Below, one piece after another: positions 23,919 through 35,602 of a stretch of 64,000 nt of DNA. The number at the start of each line of letters is the position of its first letter. The first letter of the stretch is position 1. Source of the stretch: Cristatella mucedo (lineage: Eukaryota > Bryozoa > Phylactolaemata > Cristatellidae); contig WPIO01000099.1 of assembly GCA_009760855.2 (NCBI GenBank), positions 441,501-505,500 of the forward strand. Direction: 5' to 3'. Below the pieces are notes generated by a model, which was given only the letters and a program-made list of their open reading frames with translations, was not told where the DNA came from and did no database searches. A program made the position numbers and the translations under genes.

Positions 23919-25070
23919 ACGTGTGTGCGTACGTATCTTGGCCTGTAGTTCCATAAACCAACAGCACAGAGACGGTGTAGCTGAAGAAAAAGAGTCAGCT
24001 TGAGAGTAATGCTTTCAAGCGTAATCAGTTTTTAGATCAGATTCGACTGCAGCCGCCTGATTCAGACCCCATCTCGCGAAAACTTTATGAAATGAGAGGC
24101 ACAGAAAGTAATAAGCACAGCCGAGCCAATAAGTTGCTTAGAAGTAGCCAATGTTTTCGGCGACGCCAAGCCTTCGAGCGTAAACAATTTTGAAATAATT
24201 TCCCGTTGCTTACAGAAACTGTGGACAAGTTAAGAATGAAAGCTGCTGCCGCAGCCAAGCAACGTATGGTGGAGCAAAGAATGGCAAGGCTGCCATGGTA
24301 ATTTGCTACCAGATCAGATTAAGATCTCACATCAGAGGCTTCTGATATATTGAGATCAGCAAATTACCGAACTTCTAGGATTTGTTGACAGAAATACAGG
24401 CCATTACTATCGTTGAAAAATTGCGTAGGGAAATCAAGCTTGGAAAACTCACAGCATTGGATCGTTTTTTTTCGCAGGCCCAGTCAAAATGGGATCGCTA
24501 CAATCCAGCCGAAGTGCATTCAGTTGCAAACGTTGCTTCACAGCAATCATCAGCAGGATCCCTAACGAGGGAAGCCATGGTCGCGGCCCTTCTTCATCGC
24601 CGCTTTTATTCCTTCATCGCGACTTCCAGTCTCCTTACTTCGCATTTCATCATTTCTCCTCCCCACTCGCCAGGGATCATCTTTTCTTGCTACTAGGTGT
24701 TTTCAGCTTTGCATCAGCCCAGCTGGGTGTCAGGAACTTTTGTGACAACGTTAGAAAATTTCCACTGCTGCTGCTGCACGCATGTACTTGTGGCTGCATG
24801 GGCATCTTACTTAACGGGCCAAAGCTAGCAGCCCACACTTCCCGGCACGTCCCTTCAGGTCTGTCTGAAGCTTTTATAGGGTATGCCTAAGCCCCAGCCC
24901 AGCACAGGACATATGGATAACAATAGGATACAAATTATGGAAATTCAGAAGAACCGCTATAGAAGTAAGTCTCTGTTATAGGCATTTTAGCAAATGCTGC
25001 ACATGAAACGTACTAAAAATTTTGATGTTAGACACGCCCAACCTTGGCGCTCGCAAGCATGCACGTGACG
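23919..25070. other. Unannotated intergenic DNA
   Basis: Holds a 104-codon frame at 24382-24696 whose first half (IVEKLRREIKLGKL...) looks protein-like but is not recognised. No splice or start evidence. Confidence 0.35.
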
Positions 25071-25071
25071 A

Positions 25072-25235
25072 TTCACTCGGCCACTCAGAATACCGTGAGG
25101 GACAGGTTTATGCGTTTGTGGTTCTATTTAAACGACGTCAAGTCAACGGATGTTGAGGCCTCAGCCGGGAATAATTTAAGGCTTTCGGACATATGAACTG
25201 AATGCACTGTCTCCCAAGGATAAGATATCAGCATG
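25072..25235 (-). mobile_element. Degenerate LINE-B 3' fragment
   Basis: Weak minus-strand match to the 3' UTR and end of the coding region. Confidence 0.55.
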
Positions 25236-25735
25236 AAGCACCGAAGGCCGTTTGAGCCACCTCACTCAGAGTTCGGACCTCGTCAACGTCGAGCTCGAGA
25301 CTGAGACGACGGAGAATGGGACTACGACGTCTCTGTCTTGCTGGAATGGATCGAAGTCACTAAACACGCTTTCAGCTTTCCTTCCGCCATGCTTGCGGCA
25401 GTCCAGTCGAGCTAACGATGTACGAACCATCTTGGCGCCGTGGCAGAAAGAGGAACGTCGTTCTAGAGACTAGAAACGTTCTGAATTTATATTATTACTA
25501 TGAGTAGAGGAAACTTTGCATACCAACCAAAGGGAACTAAACTTCATTATAATAATGCTGCTGCTTAAGCACTTTGTAACGCCTAAGGCTCGGCGGCGTA
25601 GGCTTAACCTGCCGCTTCCCCAGCGGTGTAACCTACCGCCCAATGCCGTTCGGTGCGCGTCTACACGCAATAAGCTGGCCGCCACGAAACGAGCGTTTCT
25701 GGCGTTGACCTACTTATCGCTACTAAAGGGGGTCG
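25236..25735. other. Unannotated intergenic DNA
   Basis: No gene. Nothing matched to other parts of the window. Confidence 0.4.
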
Positions 25736-26340
25736 TGAGTCCGCGGCGTGAATTGGAAAGCGAGAAACACAAATTGGGTATTTTACTGAGCTTTATTCGC
25801 AAGCACACAAAGTCGCTGCACGGCTAGCTAAGTTTTATCTCCAAACTCCTGGCACGCTCTCAACACCACAAGCACTCTTGTAGAAGGAATACGTCCCCCG
25901 CACTTAGGCTACCTAAGTCTACTGCAGGGAACGACCCAAATGAGACGAGGAGACCAAACCGGAGCCTAGACCCTGGCTGGAGAACTAGGGCTCCGCTTCC
26001 ACCTTGCGGCAGGAATACCGCATGCACTTCACCAAGCACTGTTGCGGAAGAAATAGGTCTCTACGCTTAGGCTACATACGTCTACAGTGAGGAATTACCC
26101 AAATAGAAGGAGCCCGAACCGGAGCCCAGACCCTGAGCGGAAAACTAGGGCTCCGCTTTCATCTTAACGGCAGGAATAACCCACACACACCAACTACGTC
26201 TAGCTCACACCAGCAAATCCTTATGCCGAGATCACGTGCTAGCGCACACACAACACACAAGAAACACAAAATGCTAGCTCGGGCGCGATACGGCCGTTAA
26301 TCGGCGGAGTCCACCGAGTCCTCCTAGCGCTGCCTCGTCC
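25736..26340 (+). repeat. Unclassified repeat R1 (with internal duplication)
   Basis: Shares with 31405-31940 and, inverted, 34440-34960 a start 'gtgaattggaaagcgagaaa', a 'ttttactgagctttattc' block and later modules ('cttaggctac', 'agaactagggctccgcttcc'). In this copy a ~165-bp module is duplicated (about 25882-26047 and 26048-26180). On the opposite strand the block contains AATAAA, so the edge may be the 3' end of a minus-sense transcript or an LTR end. Class unknown. Confidence 0.65.
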
Positions 26341-26469
26341 TGTCCCATCAATCGCCAGCGAACAGTCCACCCTCCTCCCTCGCTTTCAGAGAAACGAGTC
26401 CGAAAGCTTCGAAGCGCGGAGCCGAACAAAAGACCAAGAGCGAGTGTCGCTCGACTACTAAATACTTAG

Positions 26470-26900
26470 CTGAGACAATGGGACAAGAGCTAAGCGGTAT
26501 TGGGCCCGACACTGTGGCTCGTTACGGCAAGAAATTAATACCGTCACTAGGCCACTGGAAGGGCACTCCTGTCCAGCTTGAATGCCGAATGGGTTCCAGA
26601 CGATTCTTTTTGGACAGAGTTATGGCCGAGGTTGACAGGCCAGCCAAAATCAATCAGCAGCTCCCACGGGTATCCGACATATTCTAACGGCCGAATCGCC
26701 ACTGCTGGTCCCAGAGCTTCATGGCTTGCTCTTAAGCTCTTGCTCTCTAACCGCACTGGCGCTCCTCTCTGGCTCACTGCTCCAGGACAAAGGAGTTCTA
26801 GCCCGCCGCCAAACTGCTCTTGTTCTACAATGAAGCCAAGGAGAGCAAGACGAGTTCAAGCTCAACAACCAGACATTAACGATGTCCTCAGCTGACAATA
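26470..26900 (+). repeat. Unclassified repeat R4, plus-strand copy
   Basis: Contains a 69-codon frame (26478-26687) starting MGQELSGIGPDT and including GTPVQLECRMGSRRFFLDRVMAE in part; the same peptide pattern recurs on the minus strand at 34351-34160. The following ~200 bases also match the minus-strand copy. Product unknown. Confidence 0.6.
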
Positions 26901-26937
26901 TGTAATAGGTAAAGAGAAGATGTAACAAAAATGAAAA

Positions 26938-27003
26938 TTTTAATAACACACTTGATAAAGCGGCCTCAGAGAACTCAACCTCTTTCTAGGCATCTTACAC
27001 TTC
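26938..27003 (-). mobile_element. LINE-B 3' tail fragment
   Basis: Minus-strand tail only, abutting plus-strand LINE-B coding sequence at 27004. Confidence 0.75.
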
Positions 27004-27670
27004 TTGACTTCTGTAACTCGCAGCCTGCCGGTCTTCTGCTATATGCGACTAGGTTCCTTCGGTTGGTGACTTTTCAAAGCTCTCTCGAACAAGCTCTTAT
27101 GCAGTAAGCGTTGCATTTGCCGCTTCACACCATTTATCATGCATCTGCAGTAGCTAATTCTCTCAAGCAGCCAATTGAATTCGACATTTTTTTCCACCAA
27201 ATTGGGATCAAAACAATAGCAAGTCCGTTCGGAGAAGCCCGCTTTTGTTGTAGTATTCCCCTATGGAATCAATTAATTTCCCACTGCGAGACAATCGTAC
27301 TATATTTAATGGTCTTTGGTCCCTACATTCTCTTGCTCTAGTCAGCCTGCGAGCGCTCCGTCAGATTACGTTCCGATCGCCACAGGGCTATATACCCTAC
27401 TACCCGCTCTTACTACTCCAGTCAGAAAGCTACACCTTGAGCCAAAATCAACATGCTTTGCAAAAAACGCCTCTAGTTCATACGTTCTTACAGTCTCGAG
27501 CTTAATTCCCAATCGACGCCACGGCATTCCCGGCATTCTGCATCGCATTCAAAAAGAAGCTGCACGCGCACATTGCTGTTACTGCCAACAATGGCTGGGC
27601 TCATCTGAATCGCCCATGTTGAGCTTATGCTTGCTGACACTCTGCATGCCATCGCTAACTAAACTATCGC
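27004..27670 (+). mobile_element. Old LINE-B-like 3' coding region
   Basis: Collinear but highly diverged match to the LINE-B C-terminal region ('cttgacttctgtaactcgca') through the 3' UTR ('gcttgctgacactctgcatg'). Confidence 0.6.
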
Positions 27671-28440
27671 CCTCAGGCTGTCTTTCCATGCTTGAGGAAT
27701 ATGTAGAGGCTCTAGTAGAAACAGGGCACTAAAAAGGAGGACAAAGATCGGCATCAATAACTAATTCAGTGATACGGGAAGGTGCGTCGCAACATGCGTG
27801 GGAGAAAATCTTCTAATATATTAAAGCCACAAAGATCTCTAAAAGAACCAAAGCACGAATCATTTTTCGTCGCTGTGCGAAATGAAGTGATTCCACAGGG
27901 ACTGCTACAATGAAAGTGGGCGTCCCCAAACGGACTTGCAATTTGACAAAAATCCCAACTAAGTTATCCCAGAACCAGTGGGCGGATTTTTATTGCAATT
28001 CAATTTAAGAAAACTCGCTGACGTCCAAGCGAGGATGGTAGTAGTACATGCTAAAAAAATAACTCATGGGTATTTTTAGGAGCCACCCGAAGGCTTCAGG
28101 TTACTTTGTGCTACGAATCATATTAGGGTACTATATAGCATCTTGATAGCTTGCTTCATCGGGTAGGTCAAAGCATGTCGTTGTCAATATAGCTGAACAT
28201 CTGACCACTAAAAAGCTTAGCAAAAATAATTTTGGATTGAAGGCGATTAATTTTACACGAAGCTCTGAAGACAATGTGGTGCCGATCCAAGAGACTGCTG
28301 CCGCAGCAAACGCTGGGTGCGATTCCTTTCTAACGTTTTGGAATGCAAGAAGAATTAAGTACAATTAGGGTAAAAGTGTTTAACTAGCTATACTTCTCGA
28401 ATAATGCAAGATATTGGGAATCCATACAATTTTTAGAAAT
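27671..28440. other. Unannotated intergenic DNA
   Basis: No feature recognised. Confidence 0.4.
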
Positions 28441-28444
28441 ATCT

Positions 28445-28662
28445 ATTTATTACACCAATTAAAGGCTCCTTGTGGTTTCCCCTTTGTGTTGTTGTGAGTG
28501 CCTGCTGCTACATGTCTATATGTTGACACTTTGCATGCCAAATCTAACACTGCTATCCTCGATAATATTTCGAATGTTACCACTAATCAGTCGGTAGCAC
28601 TTTGCCTGCAGCAACTGTAAGTTGCCTATAAGGAAATTCAGTTCTCTGATGGTGTATATGCT
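28445..28662 (+). mobile_element. Old LINE-B 3' end
   Basis: Diverged 3' UTR and tail lacking a clean (ATT)n; followed directly by SINE-V. Confidence 0.6.
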
Positions 28663-28664
28663 AA

Positions 28665-28798
28665 CCTGGTCCTAACGTCACCGGTTCGAAACTTGCAATA
28701 GGCGATCCTTTATTGCCACTGCAAGCTGTGGTGATAGCTGTAAAGGCACTTCACAACAGAGACTATTAAATCAGCTAGTATTTATTTATTATTGCTAT
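28665..28798 (+). mobile_element. SINE-V, truncated near box B
   Basis: Starts around CCGGTTCGAAAC and runs through the core 'gatcctttattgccactgc' to the TATT tail. Confidence 0.8.
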
Positions 28799-30335
28799 TT
28801 GCAATGCTACTCCCAAACAATTCCAGTCTGACGGTACGCTGAAACACCAAGTTGGTGCGCTGGCACATGGTTGCAGACTAAGGATGCAAAAGCGCACCCA
28901 TTTTCACTTGTTTGGCTGCATTTGCTGATACCGTGCTGCTCAGGGGAAATGAGATTACTTCTAATAGTGCTGCCATATCAGTCCTGTTTAGAGAACTGAG
29001 GTTACCGGTACGTTTCGACGGGACTGCCGACCTTTTGGCAACCTGGGTATATCTAGTATTCAGTATACGTTCCCGAAATTCAAGAAATGTTTTAATATGG
29101 TTACGAAAGGACTAGATAAGATTAACCTCTCTCTGCAGATGACATACAGTGGCGAGCATATTTTGAGTCTCTGGAGCGTAAGCTGCAATCAGGCGATTCA
29201 CTTTTGTTTTTCGTCCATCAAAAAAGAATGGACTTTTCTTGCGAGTTATCTTAAGGCAATTGAAAAAATTGATTTTCGAATGCGACCTTGCTCCCAGCCT
29301 TTGTAAAAAAAGCTGAGTCAAAGTTTGTGCTTGCTAAGTTTTTGTGGCCAGGGGCTTCTCCAGGCTGCACGACACCAGGCTGCACAACAAGATGCACGTC
29401 GGGCACGATGAAGGTGATGGACGTTAAAGATGACGACACAAAGACAATGCAGGCCAGGCTGCACAACAGAGGGATCTGGTGGGCTCCGCCCCCAGACACT
29501 GAGCCACCCATTCACTCACCCCCCCCCCCCGCTTCGCCTCTGGCTAAAGTGAATCAGCAGTGTACGAGGCAGTAATTTAGCTAGCGAAGACAAAGGTGAA
29601 CACAAATATCACTGATTCTAAATGACACTTGCTGGCGCCGAGCAGTAGCATGGCCCAGCAGCACCTGCTGTACAGCAGGTGCGATAAGCTGACGACAGAT
29701 CGAATCGCGGACAGCTTCACCAAGAGAGAGGGGATAGTGGCTAGAAAAGGATCATAAGTAGGACTCTCTGGATGATATGCCGACCCGATTCAGTGCTACA
29801 AAAACTACTAGCAAGCATTCAATCTGCAGTTTCATTGAAAAGCTTTTTCTGTGCTGAGGTGCTTGGCTTTTTTCTATATAATTTGCAATTTTCTAGGTGT
29901 ATTTTTCATGTGTATTCGTTTGTGGAAGAATATGGCGTCGTGTTTCCTCGAGCTAGTTCCCAGAACCTGTGATCCTAAGTAAGCCGGTTCGCGTATTGTA
30001 CGAATTTAATTCTGCCCACCATCCGCAATTCAAGCGATCAAGTTCATAATGCAGCAAGATGGCGACCAGCTCTTTGGGTAGTGACGTGTAATAGACTTGA
30101 CTCAGCGAAGCGAGCCCACTGGCAGTGAGCTCTAGTATTTTACGTACATCACGGAATATTCTAGCAAGTGAAAAGTATAGTTCAGCTGATACAGCAGCCT
30201 AATCTATGTGCTGAAGAAGAGTCTTAGTAATCATCGCTCTGCTTGCATTGGGCAATAAAGACAGGCTGCTGCTAGGATTGAACCAACGTCCAAGTTTTTG
30301 AAATGCGAGCTCCTATATATAATGTACATATATAT
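28799..30335. other. Unannotated intergenic DNA
   Basis: No gene. 29325-29575 shares short blocks ('gtttgtgcttgctaagtttt', 'ggatctg', '(C)n') with 63650-63910, suggesting another interspersed repeat. A decayed tRNA-like SINE piece may lie at 30240-30300 on the minus strand. Confidence 0.4.
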
Positions 30336-30337
30336 AT

Positions 30338-30478
30338 ATATTTAATTCATTTATATAGCGCCCCAAGAGAACTTAATCTTTATCCAGGCGCTTCCCATAT
30401 GCCTCGGGGCTCGAGCCCACGACCTTAGTCGGGGCGAGCACCTTAACCGCTAGACCAAACCAGCTCGGCTGACACTCC
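30338..30478 (-). mobile_element. SINE-T, best copy
   Basis: Minus strand: box A TGGTCTAGCGG, box B GGGCTCGAGCCC about 30 bases later, then the LINE-B-like 3' part 'gaagcgcctggataaagat' with its GGCGC partner, ending 'tatataaatgaattaaat' before an AT tract. The head is tRNA-like; the tail is from LINE-B. Confidence 0.88.
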
Positions 30479-30514
30479 ATAAAGCAAGCTCCCGATAACA
30501 CCTCGGCAATATCC

Positions 30515-30858
30515 TCTGCTATGAATTTAAAGTTCCTAGAAAGAGATCCAATTCTCTGATGGCGCAATATCAATGTATTGTTGTTATTAATATTATTACG
30601 TACTGGGTACGCGGTTTTAAATGTGCGAATAATTTCAGGAACACGAAAGCGTTACAAGTGTGGTATTATGGCTTCGACATCTTAATGGAGTTAGGCTATA
30701 CAAATTACGGTCACCACAGTTCTAGTCCTTACTGACAAAGCGACTAGTTCCGGTGACGCCTATACGCTATATCGAGACTAGTGCAATGGCAAACGCTTCA
30801 CGGGAGTAGGCTCAATCTCATCCCTGCTTACCAAGCGGCGTAGCAAGAGGCAAAGCCA
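30515..30858 (+). repeat. Outer arm of an inverted repeat (left), beginning with a LINE-B tail
   Basis: 30515-30600 is a LINE-B 3' tail. 30570-30858 matches, inverted and at roughly 80% identity, 35230-34950. Shared blocks include 'tttcaggaaca', 'ttctagtccttactgacaa' and 'gcttaccaagcgg'. Confidence 0.8.
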
Positions 30859-31210
30859 GGATTGGAGCGGCTAAGTAGCACTGGGTCTTGAAGGCTAAGC
30901 CCTGACGTAAATGAGGGGTTTAGGGCGTCCCCCCCCGCCAGTGCTTGCGGGTGTCGCTCAGCCTGGCCAAGCACCGAGGGGCCAGCGGCGGCGGCACAAG
31001 CACGCGGCCGCGGGCCGCCCGACCAGTCGCCATGCTCGGCTCCCAACTAGCGGACCACGGGTGCCGGCTGCCATCCATTCACCCACCCACCCAACCTGAG
31101 CGTCGCCTCTGGGTATAGACGACTGCTGAATGCGATTTGGCAAGAGTCGACGAGCAATAAGAGATTGCCAAGCGAAAGAGAGTTTCCGTCGCCAATCTAC
31201 TTACCGTTCT
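30859..31210. other. Insert within the left arm, unclassified
   Basis: Sequence absent from the right-hand arm; GC-rich at 30930-31090. No coding evidence. Confidence 0.4.
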
Positions 31211-31212
31211 TT

Positions 31213-31404
31213 CCACTAACCACACTTGCATGATGACCCTGTGCATGACATCCCTTACCATGTTATTCACGTTGTTTATCAAGCATGATATTACTCACCA
31301 TTCAATTGCATCTTCCTTTGCAGCAAATGTAAAGCGCCTGGAGAGAAATTGTGTTCTCTGAGGGCGCTTTATCAAGTGCATTATTATTATCATTATTATT
31401 AAGG
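31213..31404 (+). mobile_element. LINE-B 3' end
   Basis: 3' UTR, hairpin and (ATT)n tail, inserted in the left arm of the inverted repeat. Confidence 0.85.
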
Positions 31405-31940
31405 GTTCGTGAGCTCGGGAAGTGAATTGGAATGAGACAAACGCACGAAAAAGTAATTTTACTGAACTTTATTCACAACCTCACAATATTGGTGCGCGTA
31501 TAGTTCCATTTTTACCTCACACTCCTCTCAATCTTTCACCGAAGCAAGCGGTCTCGAGCGGGTATACCTGCGTGTACTTAGGTCACCTGCGTCAATACTG
31601 GGGTGAAACCCAAATATTAAAGGATGGAGGGCCCGAACAACCAGCACCGTAACCATAACCTGAGAAACGGCAACCGCTTCCACGCTCGTAACGACATTGA
31701 CTCCTCGAACTCTGACTCTTTACCCGAAGACTGGGGCTCCACTACCACTTTTAGAAAGGGCAGGACCGCTAAGGGCCGCTTCGCTTACGACGGAGAACTT
31801 TCCTTTTATTACGTCAGACTAACTTCATCTCGCAGCGGCATATCCCTACGCTGGGATCGACCTCGCGCTCACGCGCACAAGCACACGAACGCAAGTTGCG
31901 ATTCACGTGCGTTGAACGACTGCGTCCGGTGGCGAGTCAG
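31405..31940 (+). repeat. Unclassified repeat R1, second copy
   Basis: Matches 25736-26340 and the inverted copy at 34440-34960 ('ggaccgctaagggccgcttc' shared). No coding evidence; frames here are short and differ between copies. Confidence 0.7.
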
Positions 31941-32047
31941 GAGGGAAGTTAAGGTAGTTAGTAAGATGGAAGTAGCATCTAAGGACCGCTTAAAAGGATG
32001 AGCCACAGTCGGCAGCAGGAGAGTAGTTGTCGTTGCGTAAGAATTGC
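31941..32047 (-). mobile_element. LINE-A 3' UTR fragment
   Basis: Minus-strand match to the LINE-A 3' UTR (equivalent to about 50195-50280), ending exactly where LINE-B starts. Confidence 0.75.
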
Positions 32048-33178
32048 TCTTGCTGATGTGATTGCCAAGCACAATCTAGGCTTTCACTTCTATGCAGATG
32101 ACACTCAGTTGTACCATTGCTTTGATCCATCACAGCCTTCGAGCACCTCAAATTCTCTAAACTCACAAGCTGCATGCATTGATGACATCCCCATATAGAT
32201 TTTCTAAAACTTAACGATGACAAAACTAACTTACTAGTTATGGGCAAACCCAGTGTGATCCAGAGATTGGAAAGGCTGACTCTCAAAATTGGCTCTGCCA
32301 GCATATATCTAGTTGAATCAGCTCGAAATCTAGGTGTCATATTCCAAAGGGACCTCTAGTTAGACGACCATATCAGCTCCACAGTCAAATCCGCCTATTT
32401 TCAGCTTCATAACATTGCTAAAATTCGGGCCTGTTTCGATAAAGATACCACTTCCAAGTTGGTCCATGCATTCGTGACATCTCGTCTCGACTTCTGTAAC
32501 TCACTGCTTACTGGCCTACCAGCATGTGCGATCAGGCGATTGCAGCTGGTTCAAGACTCTGCAGCTAGGCTTGTCTGTCGTGAGCGTCGCAGTTGCCACA
32601 TTACTCCACTTCTCGCCCACCTGCACTGGCTACCAGTCAAGCAACGGATTGACTTCAAGGTTTTGTTGCTCACTTTTAGGTCCCTTCATTCTATGGATCC
32701 AGCTAATCTCTCCGATATATTCCCCATCGGGCCAAGCATCGTACCACCCGCTTTTCGGAATCCAACAGTCTAGAAATACTTCATACAAACCTTAAATCCT
32801 TTGGAGACCGTGCATTTAGTTCATATGCTCCCAAAGCCTGGAACTCCCTCCCGACCTGCGTCAGAACATCCCCTGACCTGACCACATTTAAAAGGAACTC
32901 AAAAATACACCTATTTAGGACAGCATTTAGTGGGTCCCTGTGATTTGTCCTTGATGTGCTTATGCGTGCTGACACGGTGCATGCTGCAACTAACATCATT
33001 TGCATGCTGACCCTGTGCATGTTACCCCTAACCACGTTATTTATTTCGTTTGTTATTCAAGCATGATTTTACTTACCATTCAATTGCATTTCCCTTTGCA
33101 GCCAATGTACAGAACTTAGATAGAGATTAGGTTCTCAGAGGGCGCTTTATCCAGTGCAGTATTATTATTATATTGATA
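32048..33178 (+). mobile_element. LINE-B copy, decayed
   Basis: Plus-strand RT from 'gctgatgtgattgccaagca' (just before the YADD motif) to the tail. Broken by stops near 32196 and by indels; a 104-codon piece remains at 32459-32773. Confidence 0.88.
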
Positions 33179-33370
33179 TTAGTAATACACTTGATAAAGC
33201 GCTCTTCGAGAAATCAATCTATTTCTGGGTGCTTTACATTTGCTGCAAAAGAAGCACGATGGAATGATGAGTGGTATGGCACTTGATAAACAGCATGAAT
33301 AGCATGGTTAGTGGTAACAGGCACAGGTCAGTGTGCAAGTGTGGTTAGGGGCAATTGCATAAGTGAGGCA
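33175..33370 (-). mobile_element. LINE-B 3' end, tail to tail with the previous copy
   Basis: Minus-strand tail and 3' UTR. Its (ATT)n meets that of the plus-strand copy. Confidence 0.82.
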
Positions 33371-33639
33371 TTCTTGCGGTAAAATAATGCTAATCGAAAC
33401 ACGTTCGTAAGTAATGACTCTTTAATTAGCGGACTAGAGGCACCTAGCTGTAGTATCGAACACCTTTAGAGACAGAGTATTTCTTACTCGGCGAGAGACG
33501 ACGTTCGGCTTTTTCTCCAAAAAGTTGAAAGCGAAAAGTAGCGAAAGGAGCCGGAGTTTTTTTAGTGCTCTCTCTCGAAGATCCGACTGGCACATCGCGA
33601 TGTTACGTTAGAGATGACATCGAACGATTTTGCAACGAT
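33371..33639. other. Unannotated spacer
   Basis: No feature recognised. Confidence 0.4.
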
Positions 33640-34359
33640 GCTTTGGCGTAAGCGAGCTCAGCGGCTCCGTTTATTGAGAGGGCAGATCTCAGGTCGGATC
33701 TTTCCGTCGTAGACAGGCTTGTATGCGACGAGCCAGCCTGGCTCAATTTTTTGGGCCGAGCGGAAGAAATCATTGGCAGGAAAACACCCCTGTCTTCCAG
33801 TAGAAAACCAGAGGAAACCTTCCAGTCTCGCAGCACTGCTGAGAGTCGGGAAGAGCTTACTGTGAGCAGGGATGGCGATAACACGCCCACACCTGCAGGA
33901 CTGTAATGCAGGCTGCGGTATTTCGGTCAAAAGCCTCTGTTTGCTATCCCCAACATGGAAGCGGCTGATTGACGTCGGCTGACCGTAACCCCATCCAAAA
34001 AGAATGGTCTGGAGAGTTTTCGGCATTCCGTTCTCCAGTAGTAAGCCAGCGGGAGCAGCAGCGCGGTGAGATGGGAAGAGCTTAAAGCGAGCTGGGATGC
34101 TGTAGGACTGTGATGCAGGCTGTGGTGTTTCGGCTTGTAGCTTCTGCTTTCTTTCCAAATTATGGAAATGGTTGATTGATGTCGGCTAGCCTGCTAACCT
34201 TGGCCATTACCATGTCCACAAAGAATGGCCTGGAGAGCTTTTGGCATTCAAGCTGAACTGGGTCGCTCATCTGACAGTCAAATGGCGATTGTAATTCCTT
34301 ACCTGACCGGCCCACGGTGCCGGGCCAAATGCCACAAAGCTCTTGTCCCACCGTTCAAT
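33640..34359 (-). repeat. Unclassified repeat R4, minus-strand copy with tandem units
   Basis: Minus strand carries a 63-codon frame beginning MGQELCGIWPGT (34351-34160) and a 166-codon frame (34158-33658). The segment 'ccattctttttggat...gccgacgtcaatcagc' occurs twice, about 240 bp apart, so the repeat contains an imperfect internal tandem unit. It is related to 26470-26900. The family is not recognised; there is no domain that I can name. Confidence 0.6.
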
Positions 34360-34439
34360 TCAGGTTCTTCCCATATGTCTCGAGGCTCTAGCCCTGCGAC
34401 CTCAGCCAGACCACGGTCGGGGCGAGCACCTTAACCGCC
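34360..34439 (-). mobile_element. SINE-T head fragment
   Basis: tRNA-like part only: box A side 'ttaaggtgctcgccccgac' and box B GGGCTAGAGCC-like. The LINE-B-type tail is missing. Confidence 0.7.
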
Positions 34440-35250
34440 AATAAACTTGTTTTCTCATGGAACGAGGCAGGCTGTGCAGTCCACGAGACACCAGAGCAAG
34501 CGGCAGGTTAATTAGGCGGACGCCACCGAACGCGCTCGTTTACCACCCGTTCGTCGCATCTTGCATTTGTGTGTCTGCGTGCGTGCGTGCGTGCGTGGTC
34601 CCAGCTTAGGGATTTGCCGCAGGGAGATGGAGTTAGTCCCATGCCGTAAAAGGAAGAATCGCTGTCGTAGGCGAAGCGGCCCTTAGCGGCCCTGCCTTTT
34701 CTAAAAGTGGCAATTAATCCCTAGTTTTCAGGTAACGAGTTAAAGTCAGGGGATTTTATGCCTTTGCGAACGTGGAAGCGGTTCTTAACTTTTCGATTAA
34801 GGTATCGGCGCTGGTTGTTCGACTTCTCCATCTACTTGGGTTCCACTTTAGTATAGACGCATGCGACCTAAGCGTGGGGAGGTATTCCACCGAAAGAGCG
34901 GTTGCTTCGGTGAAAGCTTGATATAAGTGTGAGGATAGCTTAGCCTTTTGCTAGGCCGCTTGGTAAGCGGCGGATAAGACGTCCTCCTCGGACCGCTCGG
35001 CTGTATACTAGTCGTGATATAAAGTATAGGCGTCGCAGGAAATAGTCGCTTGTCAGTAAGGACTAGAACCGTTGCAAACGTAGTTTGTATAGCTTAACTT
35101 TATCCAGATGTGAAAGCCAGAGTACCACATTTGTAACGCTCTTTTGTTCCTGAAATTATTCTTACATTTAAAACCACGTATCATGTACGTAATAAAATAA
35201 TAACAACATATTGATGTAGCGCCCTCAGAAAGTCGACGCCGGCTCAGCAT
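34440..35250 (-). repeat. Outer arm of the inverted repeat (right), with repeat R1
   Basis: Inverted match to the left side: 34440-34960 corresponds to R1 (31405-31940) and 34950-35230 to 30858-30570. The outermost bases near 35205-35245 again resemble a LINE-B tail. Includes a short (GCGT)n run at 34578-34598. Confidence 0.8.
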
Positions 35251-35524
35251 GAAAGGCTGGAAGTTCCAGCGAACGAAAAAACTCCGCTCCCGACCATTAG
35301 GCAGCGTTTGCTGCAGTTGAAGGTGACCTGGCCTAGCTTGGCCAAAAGGTACGTGACTGGGCCAAAGCAGTGCGGAATGTTTGAGCGATATAATTGTAAG
35401 CTGGCACATGATAATGCAGACGGCGGCTATTAAACAGAGAACACTAGTTTGGCTTCATTTGCACATGTTAAGGATTCAGGGAAAAATGTGACTGATTGTA
35501 ATACTCATGTTGTACTAACAATAG

Positions 35525-35602
35525 TAATTTTAAGACATGGATGTCAGAGAACTCAATCTTTTGCATGGCGATTTGCATTAGCTGCAAAGGAGGCTGGATC
35601 GA
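35525..35602 (-). mobile_element. LINE-B tail fragment next to LINE-A
   Basis: Minus-strand 'gagaactcaatct...tttgcattagctgcaaag' without (ATT)n; directly followed by the LINE-A (ACATT)n tail. Confidence 0.7.
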
